From: Neomoorella carbonis
GTDB taxonomy: Bacteria > Bacillota > DSM-521 > Neomoorellales > Neomoorellaceae
Direction of reading: 5' to 3'
Length of the DNA: 64,000 bases
NCBI RefSeq assembly: GCF_045278715.1
Contig: NZ_CP136420.1
Location: 1-64,000, forward strand
In this document: one piece after another, positions 49,817 to 58,918 of the stretch
Layout: each line of letters starts with the position of its first letter
How positions within the stretch are numbered: position 1 is the stretch's first letter
Made by a program: the position numbers and the translations under genes
The notes under the pieces: generated by a model
Told to the model about the DNA's origin: nothing
The model's input: the letters and a program-made list of their open reading frames with translations, nothing else
Database searches by the model: none

Positions 49817-50056
49817 TTGGAATTAATTACTTCGTGTACAGAAAAAGAAGTAAACGGCGTCAATTTGAGTAATTTATATTTTGCAATCGAAATGTTTACT
49901 GATACAAATGACCTTTTCATCCTAAGAGGTTTAAAGAATACTGAGAATATACCAGAGGGTTTGCGAAATAAGTTGATTAGTCCAGAAATCCTTCCTCACT
50001 TGGACTACGTTTTTGAAACGGTTAACACTTTAAAGGAAATTAATAAGAAGATATGA
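49817..50056 (+). CDS. Orphan AT-rich small protein, possibly 5' truncated
   Basis: 79 aa from TTG 49817 (MELITSCTEKEVNGVNLSNL...). GGGG lies just upstream. The same frame is open back to 49700 without any ATG/GTG/TTG and still reads like protein (SESLLYASWHNNLNFELANF), so the gene may be the 3' remnant of a longer one or start unusually. No domain recognised; soluble, acidic. Lies between a riboswitch-like element and a small membrane protein. Confidence 0.45.
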   Translation: MELITSCTEKEVNGVNLSNLYFAIEMFTDTNDLFILRGLKNTENIPEGLRNKLISPEILPHLDYVFETVNTLKEINKKI

Positions 50057-50112
50057 TTATAGTAGAGATTATGTTAGGCAGTGGAAAAAAATGATGGAAA
50101 GGAGTAAATTGG

Positions 50113-50292
50113 TTGGAAAAATTTCTTAATAGTACCATCTGGAATACATTTATTCTTATAGTAATGGGGATAATAGCTTTCTTCACTAAAGAGATCGTAA
50201 CCTTTTTTATGCTTGGATTTATAATTATTATCCTATCAAACATCTATAATGTCCTTAAAAAAATTAGTGATAAAATAGATGAATTACGCTGA
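50113..50292 (+). CDS. Small two-helix membrane protein
   Basis: 59 aa from TTG 50113, preceded by GGAAAGGAG at 8-nt spacing. Two hydrophobic stretches (NTFILIVMGIIAFF and FFMLGFIIIILSNIY) around a short charged loop, then a Lys/Asp-rich tail (KKISDKIDELR). Family unknown; holin-like or regulatory small membrane proteins have this plan, but nothing supports a specific role. Its end is followed by a second GAAGGAGG without a gene. Confidence 0.6.
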   Translation: MEKFLNSTIWNTFILIVMGIIAFFTKEIVTFFMLGFIIIILSNIYNVLKKISDKIDELR

Positions 50293-50403
50293 AGGAGGTT
50301 TAAAACGCCTCTAGATTCTTAAAAACGCTATACTATCTGCCTAAAACAGGAACAGAAGGTTCGTGTCTCCTGGCCACGATAGAGGCTAGAGTATATGGTC
50401 TGG

Positions 50404-50430
50404 CAGCCTGACAGCTACGCCGGAAAAGCA
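50404..50430 (+). repeat. Right copy of the 27-bp direct repeat
   Basis: Matches 48177-48203 at 25 of 27 positions (AGCCTGACAGCTACGCCGGA, then AAAAGCAT). Here it is noncoding, about 97 bp before the formyltransferase gene. Confidence 0.85.
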
Positions 50431-50526
50431 TTGACAGGGAGCATGAAATAAGGATATATTGAAGTTGAGGGAAAATTTATAACCCCCATCTACCTGCCGG
50501 GGGTAGGCAAAAATAGGGGAGGGGAG

Positions 50527-51456
50527 ATGTTTTTGCGTATTATCTTTATTGGCCAGGCGCCCTTTGGTAAAGACTGCCTGCAGGCTCTCCTTGACCAGGG
50601 GGAAGAAATTGCCGGCGTCCTCACCGTACCGGACCGGCCGGGGCAAAAGGGACCCAATCCGGTTAAAGAGCTGGCCCTGGAGCGCGGCCTGCCCCTCTTG
50701 CAGCCTGCGCGTTTGAAGGAACCGGAAGCCATGCAATGGATTGAAAACCTGAGGCCCGATCTGCTGGTACTGGCCTTCGTAACCGATATTGTTCCCAAGG
50801 CCATGATTGACCTGGCCACTTACGGTGGCATTAATTATCACCCTTCATTGCTACCTAAATACCGCGGTGGCAGTGCCATGAACTGGGCCATTATCAACGG
50901 CGAAACGGAAACGGGCGTTACCATCCATCAGATTGATGCCGGTATTGATACGGGTCCCATTATCCTGCAGCAGAAAGTGGCCATCGACCCTGATGATACG
51001 GTAAAATCATTATACTTTGAGAAACTCTACCCCTTAGGCGTGCGAATGGTAGCCGAGGCCGTCCGTTTAATCCGGGAGGGGAAGGCCACCCCGGTGCCCC
51101 AGGATGAGAGGCAAGCTTCTTTCCAGCCGGTAATAAAGGAAGCAGATGTGCAAATCGACTGGCGCCAAAGTACCCAAAAGATTTACAACCTTATCCGCGG
51201 TTCCAACCCACATCCGGGGGCCTGGACTACCTTCCGGGGAGAAAAGCTAAAGATATGGGAAGCCAGGCCGTACCGGGCTTACGGCAATCCGGGGACCGTA
51301 GTAGAAGTCCTTGACGAGGAAGGCTTTGTTATCGCTACAGGAGACGGGGCCATTCTGGCCCGCCGGGTGCAGTACGGCAGCTCCCTCGACAAGATTCCCG
51401 CTGTCCAGTTGGTAACTGCCGCTGCTATCAGGCCGGGTGAACAGGTGGGCATTTAA
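50527..51456 (+). CDS. Formyltransferase family protein (methionyl-tRNA formyltransferase-like)
   Basis: 309-aa protein using 10-formyltetrahydrofolate. The catalytic Asn-x-His and loop are in GINYHPSLLPKYRGGSAMNW, with the Asp in HQIDAGIDTGPII; a C-terminal OB-like domain (RGEKLKIWEARP) resembles Fmt. It could be Fmt itself, but it is not beside def or priA and is somewhat divergent, so it may be a formyltransferase for another amine or a formyl-folate hydrolase. GGGGAGGGGAG precedes the ATG. Confidence 0.75.
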   Translation: MFLRIIFIGQAPFGKDCLQALLDQGEEIAGVLTVPDRPGQKGPNPVKELALERGLPLLQPARLKEPEAMQWIENLRPDLLVLAFVTDIVPKAMIDLATYGGINYHPSLLPKYRGGSAMNWAIINGETETGVTIHQIDAGIDTGPIILQQKVAIDPDDTVKSLYFEKLYPLGVRMVAEAVRLIREGKATPVPQDERQASFQPVIKEADVQIDWRQSTQKIYNLIRGSNPHPGAWTTFRGEKLKIWEARPYRAYGNPGTVVEVLDEEGFVIATGDGAILARRVQYGSSLDKIPAVQLVTAAAIRPGEQVGI

Positions 51457-51781
51457 TAATATTTCCTGTCTGCTGGTTAGACCATAAGACGGGTAGCTAA
51501 TTAACAAAAAGAGAAGAAAAGGCATTTATCAGCGGTTTATTTTGCCTATCTAAAGGATATTATAAACCAGACAATTCTTGACACCTGTCCAAAGTTATTG
51601 CTAGAGTTAAATTAATGAATATTATAGCTTTGTGATATTACTAACAAAATAGACAGGGGGCTGGTGCCGGCGAAAATATACTTTTTTACCCTGGTCGCAC
51701 CGCTGGAGAGCGGTGTCTGGATATAGATAATGTAATGAGCCTGGCCATGATTTTTAATGGGGAAGGGAGAGGGGTTTAATA
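51457..51781. other. Upstream region of the glycolate/lactate oxidase operon
   Basis: Noncoding. A candidate promoter is TTGACA (51578-51583) with TAGAGT (51602-51607), 18-bp spacing. A hairpin CACCGCT/AGCGGTG with loop GGAG lies near 51696-51713. No riboswitch class was recognised. Confidence 0.45.
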
Positions 51782-53176
51782 ATGGTCGATCAATCAACCC
51801 TTAACGAGCTGGTGAGAATTGCCGGCAGGGAAAATGTCTTAACGTCTAAAGTATCTTTGAATACCTACATGTACGATGCTTCCCTGGTTTACGGCCAGCC
51901 CGAAGTTGTTGTCTATGTACAGAATGCCCAGCAGATAGCTGCTATCTTGAAGCTGGCCAGCAGTAAAAAGATCCCGGTAACCCCCCGGGGGGGCGGTACA
52001 TGTTTGAGCGGCGGTGCCGTACCGCAGCGCGGCGGGATAGTTATGGTCATGACCAGGATGAACCGCATCCTGGAGATTGATCCCGAAAACCGCGTGGCGG
52101 TGGTGGAACCGGGCGTTACCAATATGGAACTGCAAAAGGCCGTCGCTCCTTATGGATTGGTTTATATGCCCGACCCCGCCAGCCAGAAGGTATCGACCAT
52201 GGGCGGCAACCTGGGGGAGAACTCGGGCGGTATGCGCGGGATTAAATACGGCCTTACCAGGGACCATATTATCGGGATGGAACTGGTTTTATCGAGCGGT
52301 GAAATTGTGCAAATCGGAGGCAAACTGGAGCCGATAGCCCAGGAATTAAACCTCAATGCTCTGCTGATCGGTTCGGAAGGCAACCTGGGCATTGCCACCA
52401 AGATAATTTGCAAATTGACGCCGGCGCCCCGGGCCAACCGCACCATGCTGGCCATCTATAAAACCCTTGAAGATGCCGGCACGTCAGTCTCGGCCATAAT
52501 TGCCCGCGGCATTATCCCCTGTACCCTGGAACTGATGGACAACAAGATCATCAATGCCGTTGAAGACTGGTTGCATATCGGGCTGCCGGTAGATGCGGGA
52601 GCTATACTTTTAATAGAAGTTGACGGTTGGGATGCCGGCCTGGACCGCCAGGCGCAGCAGATAATGCAGATCTGCCGGGAGAATGGGGCTATCGATGTAA
52701 AGCTGGCCCAGAATGCCAAGGAACGGGATAACCTGTGGACGGCGCGGCGTATGGCCATTGGCGCCATTGGCCGCCTGGCCCCCAATTACGATATGGAAGA
52801 TGCCACCGTACCCCGCACCAAATTACCTGAGATCCTCAAGGAAGTTAACCGCTTGAGCCAGGAATATAACGTCCCCATTGGCATGCTGGCCCATGCCGGC
52901 GACGGCAACCTGCATCCCCTGGTTCTTTTCGATGAGCGGAATAAAGAAGAAATGGAACGGGTGGAAAAAGTCAGGGCCGCCCTTTTCCGCAAGGCTCTGG
53001 ACCTGGGTGGCACACTGTCTGGCGAGCACGGCATTGGCCTGGCCAAATTGGAATTTATGCGCTGGGCCTTCAACCCGGAGGAACTCCAGTTTTTACGCCG
53101 GGAACGCCTGGCCTTTGATCCCAGTGAGATATTGAACGCCGGTAAAACTGTACCCGATACCGATACGGCGGCCTGA
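51782..53176 (+). CDS. glcD: FAD-binding glycolate oxidase / D-lactate dehydrogenase subunit GlcD
   Basis: 464-aa flavoprotein of the vanillyl-alcohol-oxidase fold. PCMH FAD-binding domain with TPRGGGTCLSGGAVPQRGG near residue 60 and GGNLGENSGGMRGIKYGLT near 140; C-terminal substrate domain with HAGDGNLHPLVLFD near 375 and GEHGIGLAKLEFM near 415. Oxidises a 2-hydroxyacid (D-lactate or glycolate). First of a three-gene operon with a second flavoprotein and an Fe-S protein. Confidence 0.92.
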   Translation: MVDQSTLNELVRIAGRENVLTSKVSLNTYMYDASLVYGQPEVVVYVQNAQQIAAILKLASSKKIPVTPRGGGTCLSGGAVPQRGGIVMVMTRMNRILEIDPENRVAVVEPGVTNMELQKAVAPYGLVYMPDPASQKVSTMGGNLGENSGGMRGIKYGLTRDHIIGMELVLSSGEIVQIGGKLEPIAQELNLNALLIGSEGNLGIATKIICKLTPAPRANRTMLAIYKTLEDAGTSVSAIIARGIIPCTLELMDNKIINAVEDWLHIGLPVDAGAILLIEVDGWDAGLDRQAQQIMQICRENGAIDVKLAQNAKERDNLWTARRMAIGAIGRLAPNYDMEDATVPRTKLPEILKEVNRLSQEYNVPIGMLAHAGDGNLHPLVLFDERNKEEMERVEKVRAALFRKALDLGGTLSGEHGIGLAKLEFMRWAFNPEELQFLRRERLAFDPSEILNAGKTVPDTDTAA

Positions 53177-53189
53177 GGAGGACAGCAAA

Positions 53190-54548
53190 ATGCGGCAAGA
53201 AAACATTCATAAACTGGAGAAGATCCTTGGCAGCGGGAATTGTCAGGTAGACCCAGACATCCGGCGCCAGCACAGCTGCAGCAAGACGGCCCTGCCGGAC
53301 GCTGTTGTCTACCCGGAGAGCAGCCGGCAGGTAGCTGAGGTTTTGCAGCTCGCCGGGAAAGAGGGCATACCTGTGGTCCCCTGGGGAGCCGGTACCATGG
53401 CCCGGCGGGGCTTGTTGCCGCTGGCGGGAGGTTTGGTAATCAACCTTACCCGGATGAATAAAATTATTGAATATGATTATGAGAACATGACCGCCTATGT
53501 GGAAGCTGGTATCCCCCTGGGCGAGCTGCAAAAGACATTGCGGACTCACAACCTGTACTGGCCCGTCGAGCCGGTAGAACCCGACACCTGCACCGTTGGC
53601 GGGTGCATAGCCGCCGGCGCGTCAGGCCCCAGCAAGCTCGGTTATGGCGATGTTAAATTCCATATTTTAGGCCTGGAAGTTGTTTTACCTACCGGGGAAA
53701 TTATCCGTACCGGCGGGAAAACCGTTAAAAACGTTCAGGATTATGATAACACCCGTTTTCTGGCCGGTTCCTGGGGAGCTCTGGGCATTATTACCAAGGC
53801 TATGTTGAAACTAAGGCCTGTGCCGGAGAAGGAAACGACGGTTTTCTTGCCCTTTAAACAACTGGCAGACGCCATAGCAGCGGCTCGCCTCCTCAGGAAT
53901 GACACCTTACCTGTGGCCCTGGAATTACTGGACGGCGCCGCCATGGCGGTACTGGCCCGGGCCGGGTGGAAGCCTGATGGTAAGGGACCCGGCGTGCTGG
54001 TGGCCTATAATGGCTTTAGGGAACAGGTAGACACCCAGGTTGATTATGTCAAAAAACAATTTCCGGCTGCCGCCGTCCTGGAAGGGGAGGCAGCTGCAGC
54101 CGCCTGGCAGGCCCGCCGGCAGTTATTTCCGGTCTTTGCCGGCGAGTCCGGGGCCATCCTGGCCAGCGTAGCCGTACCTTTTACTGCCATGGAGGCGTTT
54201 TTAACCCGGGCCCGCGACGAGCTGAAACAGAGCCGCAAAGGAGCAGCCCTGGTAGCCCATTTCGGCAACGGGCACGTTCATATTTTCCTTGACGAGGCTC
54301 CCAGCGCCTATGCCGGTGTAGAGGAAACAGTTAATCGCCTGGCAACACTAGCCGGGGACCTGGGCGGGCTGCTGGTTGTAGATAATATCGATGACCTGAC
54401 TTTAACGCGGCGCTGGGTTGAAGCGCGGGGGAGGGCTGTTATGGAGTTACTGTCCCGGCTTAAGGCGGCCTTCGATCCGCAGCGGATTATGGCCCCCAAC
54501 AGCAAGGTCCTGGCGTATGTTATTGATAACAGCAGGGCGGTATCCTGA
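53190..54548 (+). CDS. Second FAD-binding oxidoreductase subunit (GlcE/GlcD-like)
   Basis: 452-aa flavoprotein, 14 bp after glcD. The PCMH region reads VPWGAGTMARRGLLPLAGG, where the first subunit has TPRGGGTCLSGG, and GGCIAAGASGPSKLGYGDV. C-terminally it has AHFGNGHVHIFLD, like the HxGDGN motif, but lacks GEHGIG. It is longer than the usual GlcE (~350 aa) and may be a diverged full-length paralogue acting as the electron-transfer or second catalytic subunit. GGAGGA upstream of the ATG. Confidence 0.82.
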   Translation: MRQENIHKLEKILGSGNCQVDPDIRRQHSCSKTALPDAVVYPESSRQVAEVLQLAGKEGIPVVPWGAGTMARRGLLPLAGGLVINLTRMNKIIEYDYENMTAYVEAGIPLGELQKTLRTHNLYWPVEPVEPDTCTVGGCIAAGASGPSKLGYGDVKFHILGLEVVLPTGEIIRTGGKTVKNVQDYDNTRFLAGSWGALGIITKAMLKLRPVPEKETTVFLPFKQLADAIAAARLLRNDTLPVALELLDGAAMAVLARAGWKPDGKGPGVLVAYNGFREQVDTQVDYVKKQFPAAAVLEGEAAAAAWQARRQLFPVFAGESGAILASVAVPFTAMEAFLTRARDELKQSRKGAALVAHFGNGHVHIFLDEAPSAYAGVEETVNRLATLAGDLGGLLVVDNIDDLTLTRRWVEARGRAVMELLSRLKAAFDPQRIMAPNSKVLAYVIDNSRAVS

Positions 54549-54566
54549 GACGAGGAGGAACAGGTA

Positions 54567-55862
54567 ATGGTCAAGACTTTTCGGCAATATGAAGAAGATA
54601 TCGTGCGTTGTAACCGGTGCGGCTTTTGCGAAGAGGTATGCCCTACCTATAAGGTAACCGGCGAGGAGTTTTCCCTGGCCAGGGGGCGCAACCGTTTGAT
54701 GCGCCAGTCCATGGAAGGACACTTTGATTTAACCAAAGAGCAGGAGATAAACCATCATATTTATTCCTGCCTTCTCTGCGGCGCCTGTGTCGTCACCTGC
54801 CCCTCCTCCGTTATTACCGATACCCTGGTTAAGGCTGCCCGGGCGGAAATTACCCGTGCCAACGGCAATCCTTTCCCTATCCGTATGGCCCTGCACGGTG
54901 TTCTGGCCAGGCAGAGGCGCCTGACCCTGGGGGCGAAAGCCCTGCGTTTTTACCAGCGCAGCGGCGCCAGGTGGCTCGCCCGCCATACCGGCTTCCTTGG
55001 TTTGCTGGGGTCCCTGGGCAAGGCTGAAGGGCTGCTACCCGACATCCCGGCCCGTACCTTGAGGGAGCGCTTACCGGAAGTTTTGAAGAAGCCCCTGAAA
55101 CCCCGCCATAAAGTGGCCTATTTTGCCGGTTGCATGATGAACAACTTCTTCCCCCAGGTCGCCGAATCTACCCTGCGTGTTTTCCAGGAAAATGATATCG
55201 AGGTTGTGGTGCCGGTTTCCAACTGCTGCGGTATTCCCCACGAGGCTTACGGCGAGACGGAAATGCATGTCAAGCTGGCCAAAGAAAACCTGGATTCCTT
55301 TAAACGCTTTAATGTGGAAGCGGTAGTTACCGATTGTGCCAGCTGCGCCCACGGTCTCCACTATTATGCCGAACTCCTTAAAGATGACCCGCAATACGGC
55401 CCCCTGGCGCAGGAGTTTGCCGCCAAGGTAAAGGAAGCCTCCCAGTACCTGGCGGAAGTGGGCTTTAAGAAGGAGATGGGGCCGGTCAACGCCACCGTAA
55501 CCTACCATGATCCCTGCCATGCCGTCCGGGGCCTGAAAGTCAAGGATGAGCCGCGCCAGATTTTAAAGAGCATCCCGGGAGTCAAATTTGTGGAAATGAA
55601 CGAGTCCGACTGGTGCTGCGGCGGTGCCGGCTCCTACAACGTTACCCATTATGACTTATCGCAACGAATCCTGGCCCGTAAGATGGAGAACTTTAAGAAG
55701 ACCGGTGCCCAGTACCTGGCAACTTCCTGCCCGGCTTGCCTCATGCAGCTGGCCCACGGCCTGGACGTCCACCGGTTACCTGCCCGGGCTATCCATGTCA
55801 TGCAGCTCCTGGACCAGGCCTACCAGAACCGGTCTGTGAAGAGCGGTGCCAGGGCTGTTTAA
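54567..55862 (+). CDS. glcF: Fe-S subunit of the glycolate/lactate oxidase (GlcF)
   Basis: 431-aa iron-sulfur protein. Two N-terminal [4Fe-4S] motifs (CNRCGFCEEVCP near residue 12; CLLCGACVVTCP near 67) and two CCG domains (FAGCMMNNFFPQ ... SNCCGIPHEAYG; HDPCHAVRGLK ... DWCCGGAGSYN) like GlcF, LutA and HdrB. It would pass electrons from the flavoproteins to a membrane or soluble carrier. A hairpin terminator follows. Confidence 0.92.
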   Translation: MVKTFRQYEEDIVRCNRCGFCEEVCPTYKVTGEEFSLARGRNRLMRQSMEGHFDLTKEQEINHHIYSCLLCGACVVTCPSSVITDTLVKAARAEITRANGNPFPIRMALHGVLARQRRLTLGAKALRFYQRSGARWLARHTGFLGLLGSLGKAEGLLPDIPARTLRERLPEVLKKPLKPRHKVAYFAGCMMNNFFPQVAESTLRVFQENDIEVVVPVSNCCGIPHEAYGETEMHVKLAKENLDSFKRFNVEAVVTDCASCAHGLHYYAELLKDDPQYGPLAQEFAAKVKEASQYLAEVGFKKEMGPVNATVTYHDPCHAVRGLKVKDEPRQILKSIPGVKFVEMNESDWCCGGAGSYNVTHYDLSQRILARKMENFKKTGAQYLATSCPACLMQLAHGLDVHRLPARAIHVMQLLDQAYQNRSVKSGARAV

Positions 55863-55878
55863 GGGAACTGGCAGCTTT

Positions 55879-55907
55879 AGCCCCCTGTCTCTGATGGGCA
55901 GGGGGCT
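55879..55907 (+). terminator. Terminator of the glc operon
   Basis: AGCCCCCTG (55879-55887) pairs with CAGGGGGCT (55899-55907); only a short T-rich tract follows. Confidence 0.7.
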
Positions 55908-55977
55908 TATCTTATCCCTCCTTTTCATTTCATATAGTAATGCAGGGCTGAATAGGATCATCTCAGGGGGTGAGGAG

Positions 55978-56754
55978 ATGATCCTGTTATGGCGCCGGCG
56001 CCGGTTGGTCAACATCCTGATCCCGGCGCTGCTGTTTTTCCTGGGCCTCTACCTGGGTGCCAGGCTGGCCGATTATCAGCCCCTGGCGGCTATGGTTGGG
56101 CGGGCCAGAAAATTATTGCCTATATACAGCGTTTACACCACAGAAAAAAAGGTTGCCCTTTCCTTTGATGCCACCTGGGGAGCGGAGTACACACCCAAAT
56201 TGTTAGCCATCTTAAAACAGCATAATGTTAAAACGACCTTCTTTTTAACCAATATTTGGCTTAAGAAATATCCCGAAGTAGCCAAACAGATCGCCGCCGC
56301 CGGTCATGAAATCGGCCTGCACTCGGCCACCCATCCCCATTTTACCGCCTTAAGCGAGGCGGAAATGGAAAAAGAGCTCCAGGAAAATAGCCAGATGGTG
56401 CGGGAAATAACTGGCTACAAGGCAGAACTCTTCCGGCCTCCCTTTGGCGACTATAACGACACGGTCATCCGTACCGCAGAGCGGCTGGGGTACCGGGTCA
56501 TCCAGTGGGATGTGGATTCCCTGGACTGGCAGGAACACATGACGGCCGAGGCCATTTTGAACCGGGTGCTGAAAAACCTTAAACCGGGCTCCATTGTTCT
56601 CTTCCATAATAACGGCCGCTATACGGCCGATGTTTTGAGCCCCCTCCTGGAAAAGCTCAAGGCCGACGGTTACCAGGTGGTGCCTGTAGGGGATCTGATT
56701 ATCAAGGGGGATTACTATATTGACCACGCCGGCGTGCAGCACCCCGGGCGATGA
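55978..56754 (+). CDS. pdaB: Polysaccharide deacetylase, sporulation PdaB-like
   Basis: 258-aa NodB-family deacetylase. One N-terminal membrane anchor (LVNILIPALLFFLGLYLGA) is followed by the NodB domain: VALSFDATWGAEYTPKLL (Asp motif), AGHEIGLHSATHPHF (metal His), FRPPFGDYND and QWDVDSLDWQ. This matches the PdaB/YbaN group, which is needed for spore stability in Bacillus. ATG 55978 follows a GGGGGTGAGGAG; the longer frame crosses the glc terminator. It overlaps the frame of the next gene only by unused upstream codons. Confidence 0.85.
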   Translation: MILLWRRRRLVNILIPALLFFLGLYLGARLADYQPLAAMVGRARKLLPIYSVYTTEKKVALSFDATWGAEYTPKLLAILKQHNVKTTFFLTNIWLKKYPEVAKQIAAAGHEIGLHSATHPHFTALSEAEMEKELQENSQMVREITGYKAELFRPPFGDYNDTVIRTAERLGYRVIQWDVDSLDWQEHMTAEAILNRVLKNLKPGSIVLFHNNGRYTADVLSPLLEKLKADGYQVVPVGDLIIKGDYYIDHAGVQHPGR

Positions 56755-56803
56755 GGGGCGAAAAAATATTTTGCAGGCCGGGGATGTGTGTTACAATAAC
56801 ATT

Positions 56804-58234
56804 GTGAAGACCCAAGGGCAAGCGCCTCTCTGGGAGGCGCTTTTAAATTACCGGCGCCAGCGACTTAATTCCTGGCATACACCGGGTCATAAGGACGGAG
56901 CCTATACCTGGCCCTCCTGGCGACAGGCCCTAGGGGAGGAAACCCTGGGGCTGGACCTGACCGAGGTGCCGGGTTTGGACAACCTGGCCTGTCCCGACGG
57001 GGCCATCCGGGCGGCCCAGGAGAAGGCCGCCGCCTTTTATGGAGCAGCCCGGACCTTTTTCCTGGTGAACGGAGCCAGCAGCGGCCTTATGGCCGTCATC
57101 CTGGCTACCTGCCGGCCCGGGGATGAGGTTTTATTGCCCCGTTACGCCCACCGTTCCGTTTTTAACGGTTTGATCTTGAGCGGGGCCAGGCCGGTTTATA
57201 TGGAAACGGAATGGCTGGCCTCACCAGGCCTTCCCCTGGGGGTGACCCCGGCGGTTTTAGCCAGAACCCTGCAGGCCCATCCCCGGGCCAGGCTCCTGCT
57301 CCTGGTCCACCCCACCTATGAGGGGATCGTTCCCCATAGCCGGGAACTGATAGCCCTGGCCCATGACCATGGCCTGGCCGTCCTGGTAGATGCCGCCCAC
57401 GGCGCCCACTTCGGCCTTGACCCCATGCTGCCGCCCTCACCCCTGGCCCTGGGGGGGGATTATGTGGTTCAGAGCACCCACAAGACCATGGGGTCCCTTA
57501 CCCAGGCGGCCATGTTGCACCTGCGGGAAGCCGGGACAGGTGATGCAATAGCAGCGGCTTTAAACCTTTTACAGACCACCAGCCCTTCCTATTTACTACT
57601 GGCTTCCCTGGATGTGGCCCGGCTCCGGGCGGAAGAGCGGGGCCGGCGGGACTGGGGCCGGGCTGTGGCCGGGGCGTTGTGGCTGCGGGAAAAACTGGCG
57701 GCAGCCGGTATACCCTGCCTGGACCCTGCAGATGTGACTGGACCTGCGGCCTCCGGCCTGGATGTTACCCGCCTGCTGCTGCCGGTGGCCCCCTTCGGTG
57801 CCAGCGGGCCGGAAGTAGCTGCCTTCTTACGACGCGCCGGCCAGGAAATAGAGCTGGCCGGGCCGGACTATATCCTGTTAATTATCACCCCCGGCGATGG
57901 CGGGGCCAAAATTAAGTCTCTCCTGGAAGCCCTGCTGGTCCTGCCGCGGGTGGCCGGCCCGTTGCCGCCGGCAGCAAGTCGTAAAGGGGGAGCAAGTCCC
58001 GGCCCCTGGACAGTCCCGCCACGGCAGGCGCTGACGCCCCGGGAAGCCTGGCTGGCCCCCCGGCGGGAGATGCCCTTAAGGGAGGCGGAAGGCCGGATTG
58101 CAGCAGAACTGATCGCCCCCTGTCCCCCCGGCCTGGCCCTGGTCGTACCGGGAGAGGTCCTGAGCGAGGAAGTACTTGCCAGGCTGGCAGAAATCCGGGG
58201 AAAGGAAGGCAGGGTCCTGGTAATTGATGAGTAA
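56804..58234 (+). CDS. Orn/Lys/Arg decarboxylase family protein (YaaO-like)
   Basis: 476-aa PLP enzyme of fold type I. SWHTPGHKDGAYTW near the N-terminus, DLTEVPGLDNLACPDGAI, and QSTHKTMGSLTQAAMLH with the PLP Lys are diagnostic. Position before tmk matches Bacillus yaaO. The substrate could be arginine, lysine or ornithine. The frame is open to 56720; GTG 56804 is chosen because it gives the family N-terminus (QAPLWEALLNYRRQ), though no strong ribosome-binding site is visible; GTG 56786 is an alternative. Confidence 0.85.
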   Translation: MKTQGQAPLWEALLNYRRQRLNSWHTPGHKDGAYTWPSWRQALGEETLGLDLTEVPGLDNLACPDGAIRAAQEKAAAFYGAARTFFLVNGASSGLMAVILATCRPGDEVLLPRYAHRSVFNGLILSGARPVYMETEWLASPGLPLGVTPAVLARTLQAHPRARLLLLVHPTYEGIVPHSRELIALAHDHGLAVLVDAAHGAHFGLDPMLPPSPLALGGDYVVQSTHKTMGSLTQAAMLHLREAGTGDAIAAALNLLQTTSPSYLLLASLDVARLRAEERGRRDWGRAVAGALWLREKLAAAGIPCLDPADVTGPAASGLDVTRLLLPVAPFGASGPEVAAFLRRAGQEIELAGPDYILLIITPGDGGAKIKSLLEALLVLPRVAGPLPPAASRKGGASPGPWTVPPRQALTPREAWLAPRREMPLREAEGRIAAELIAPCPPGLALVVPGEVLSEEVLARLAEIRGKEGRVLVIDE

Positions 58235-58282
58235 CTCCTGAGGGCGCGGGGACATACTTTTAGATAAAGTAGGTGACGTTAC

Positions 58283-58918
58283 GTGCCTGGCGGCCTGTTC
58301 ATTACCCTGGAGGGGCCGGACGGTTCCGGCAAGACTACCCAGATGGAACGCCTGGAGCGTTTCTTAAGCCGGCGGGGCTTTGCTGTCGAATGTACTCGGG
58401 AACCCGGCGGGACGCCCCTGGCTGAAGCCATCAGGCAACTGCTCCTGGAACCGCGCTACGGTCCTGTTGATCCCCGGTCGGAAATCCTGCTTTATGCTGC
58501 CGCCAGGGCCCAGCATGTAGCCGAACGCATCCGGCCGGCCCTGGCAGCAGGGAAAATAGTCCTCTGCGACCGCTTTACAGATTCCAGCATCGCCTACCAG
58601 GGTTATGGCCGCAGGCTGGGGATAGAGCTGGTGCGCCAGGTTAACAAACTGGCTACCGGCGGCCTCTTACCGGATCTTACCCTTTTAATCGATGTACCGG
58701 TAGAGTTGGGATTGGCGCGGCTCCGGGGGAAAGGCCCCGCCGACCGCCTGGAGGGGGAGGACCTCGACTTTCACCGGCGGGTACGCCGGGGTTACCTGGA
58801 ATTGAGGCGCCTGGAGCCGCAGCGCGTCCGCCTCATTGATGGTAGCGGCTCCCCGGATGCTGTGTGGTCGCAGATTGAAAAGGTAGTAGAGCCATGGCTG
58901 GAAGCGAGGAGAGGCTGA
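58283..58918 (+). CDS. tmk: Thymidylate kinase
   Basis: 211-aa dTMP kinase. P-loop LEGPDGSGKTTQMERL, DRFTDSSIAYQGYGRRLG and a C-terminal LID region with RLEGEDLDFHRRVRRGY. GTG start; its TGA directly abuts the holB ATG. Confidence 0.96.
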   Translation: MPGGLFITLEGPDGSGKTTQMERLERFLSRRGFAVECTREPGGTPLAEAIRQLLLEPRYGPVDPRSEILLYAAARAQHVAERIRPALAAGKIVLCDRFTDSSIAYQGYGRRLGIELVRQVNKLATGGLLPDLTLLIDVPVELGLARLRGKGPADRLEGEDLDFHRRVRRGYLELRRLEPQRVRLIDGSGSPDAVWSQIEKVVEPWLEARRG

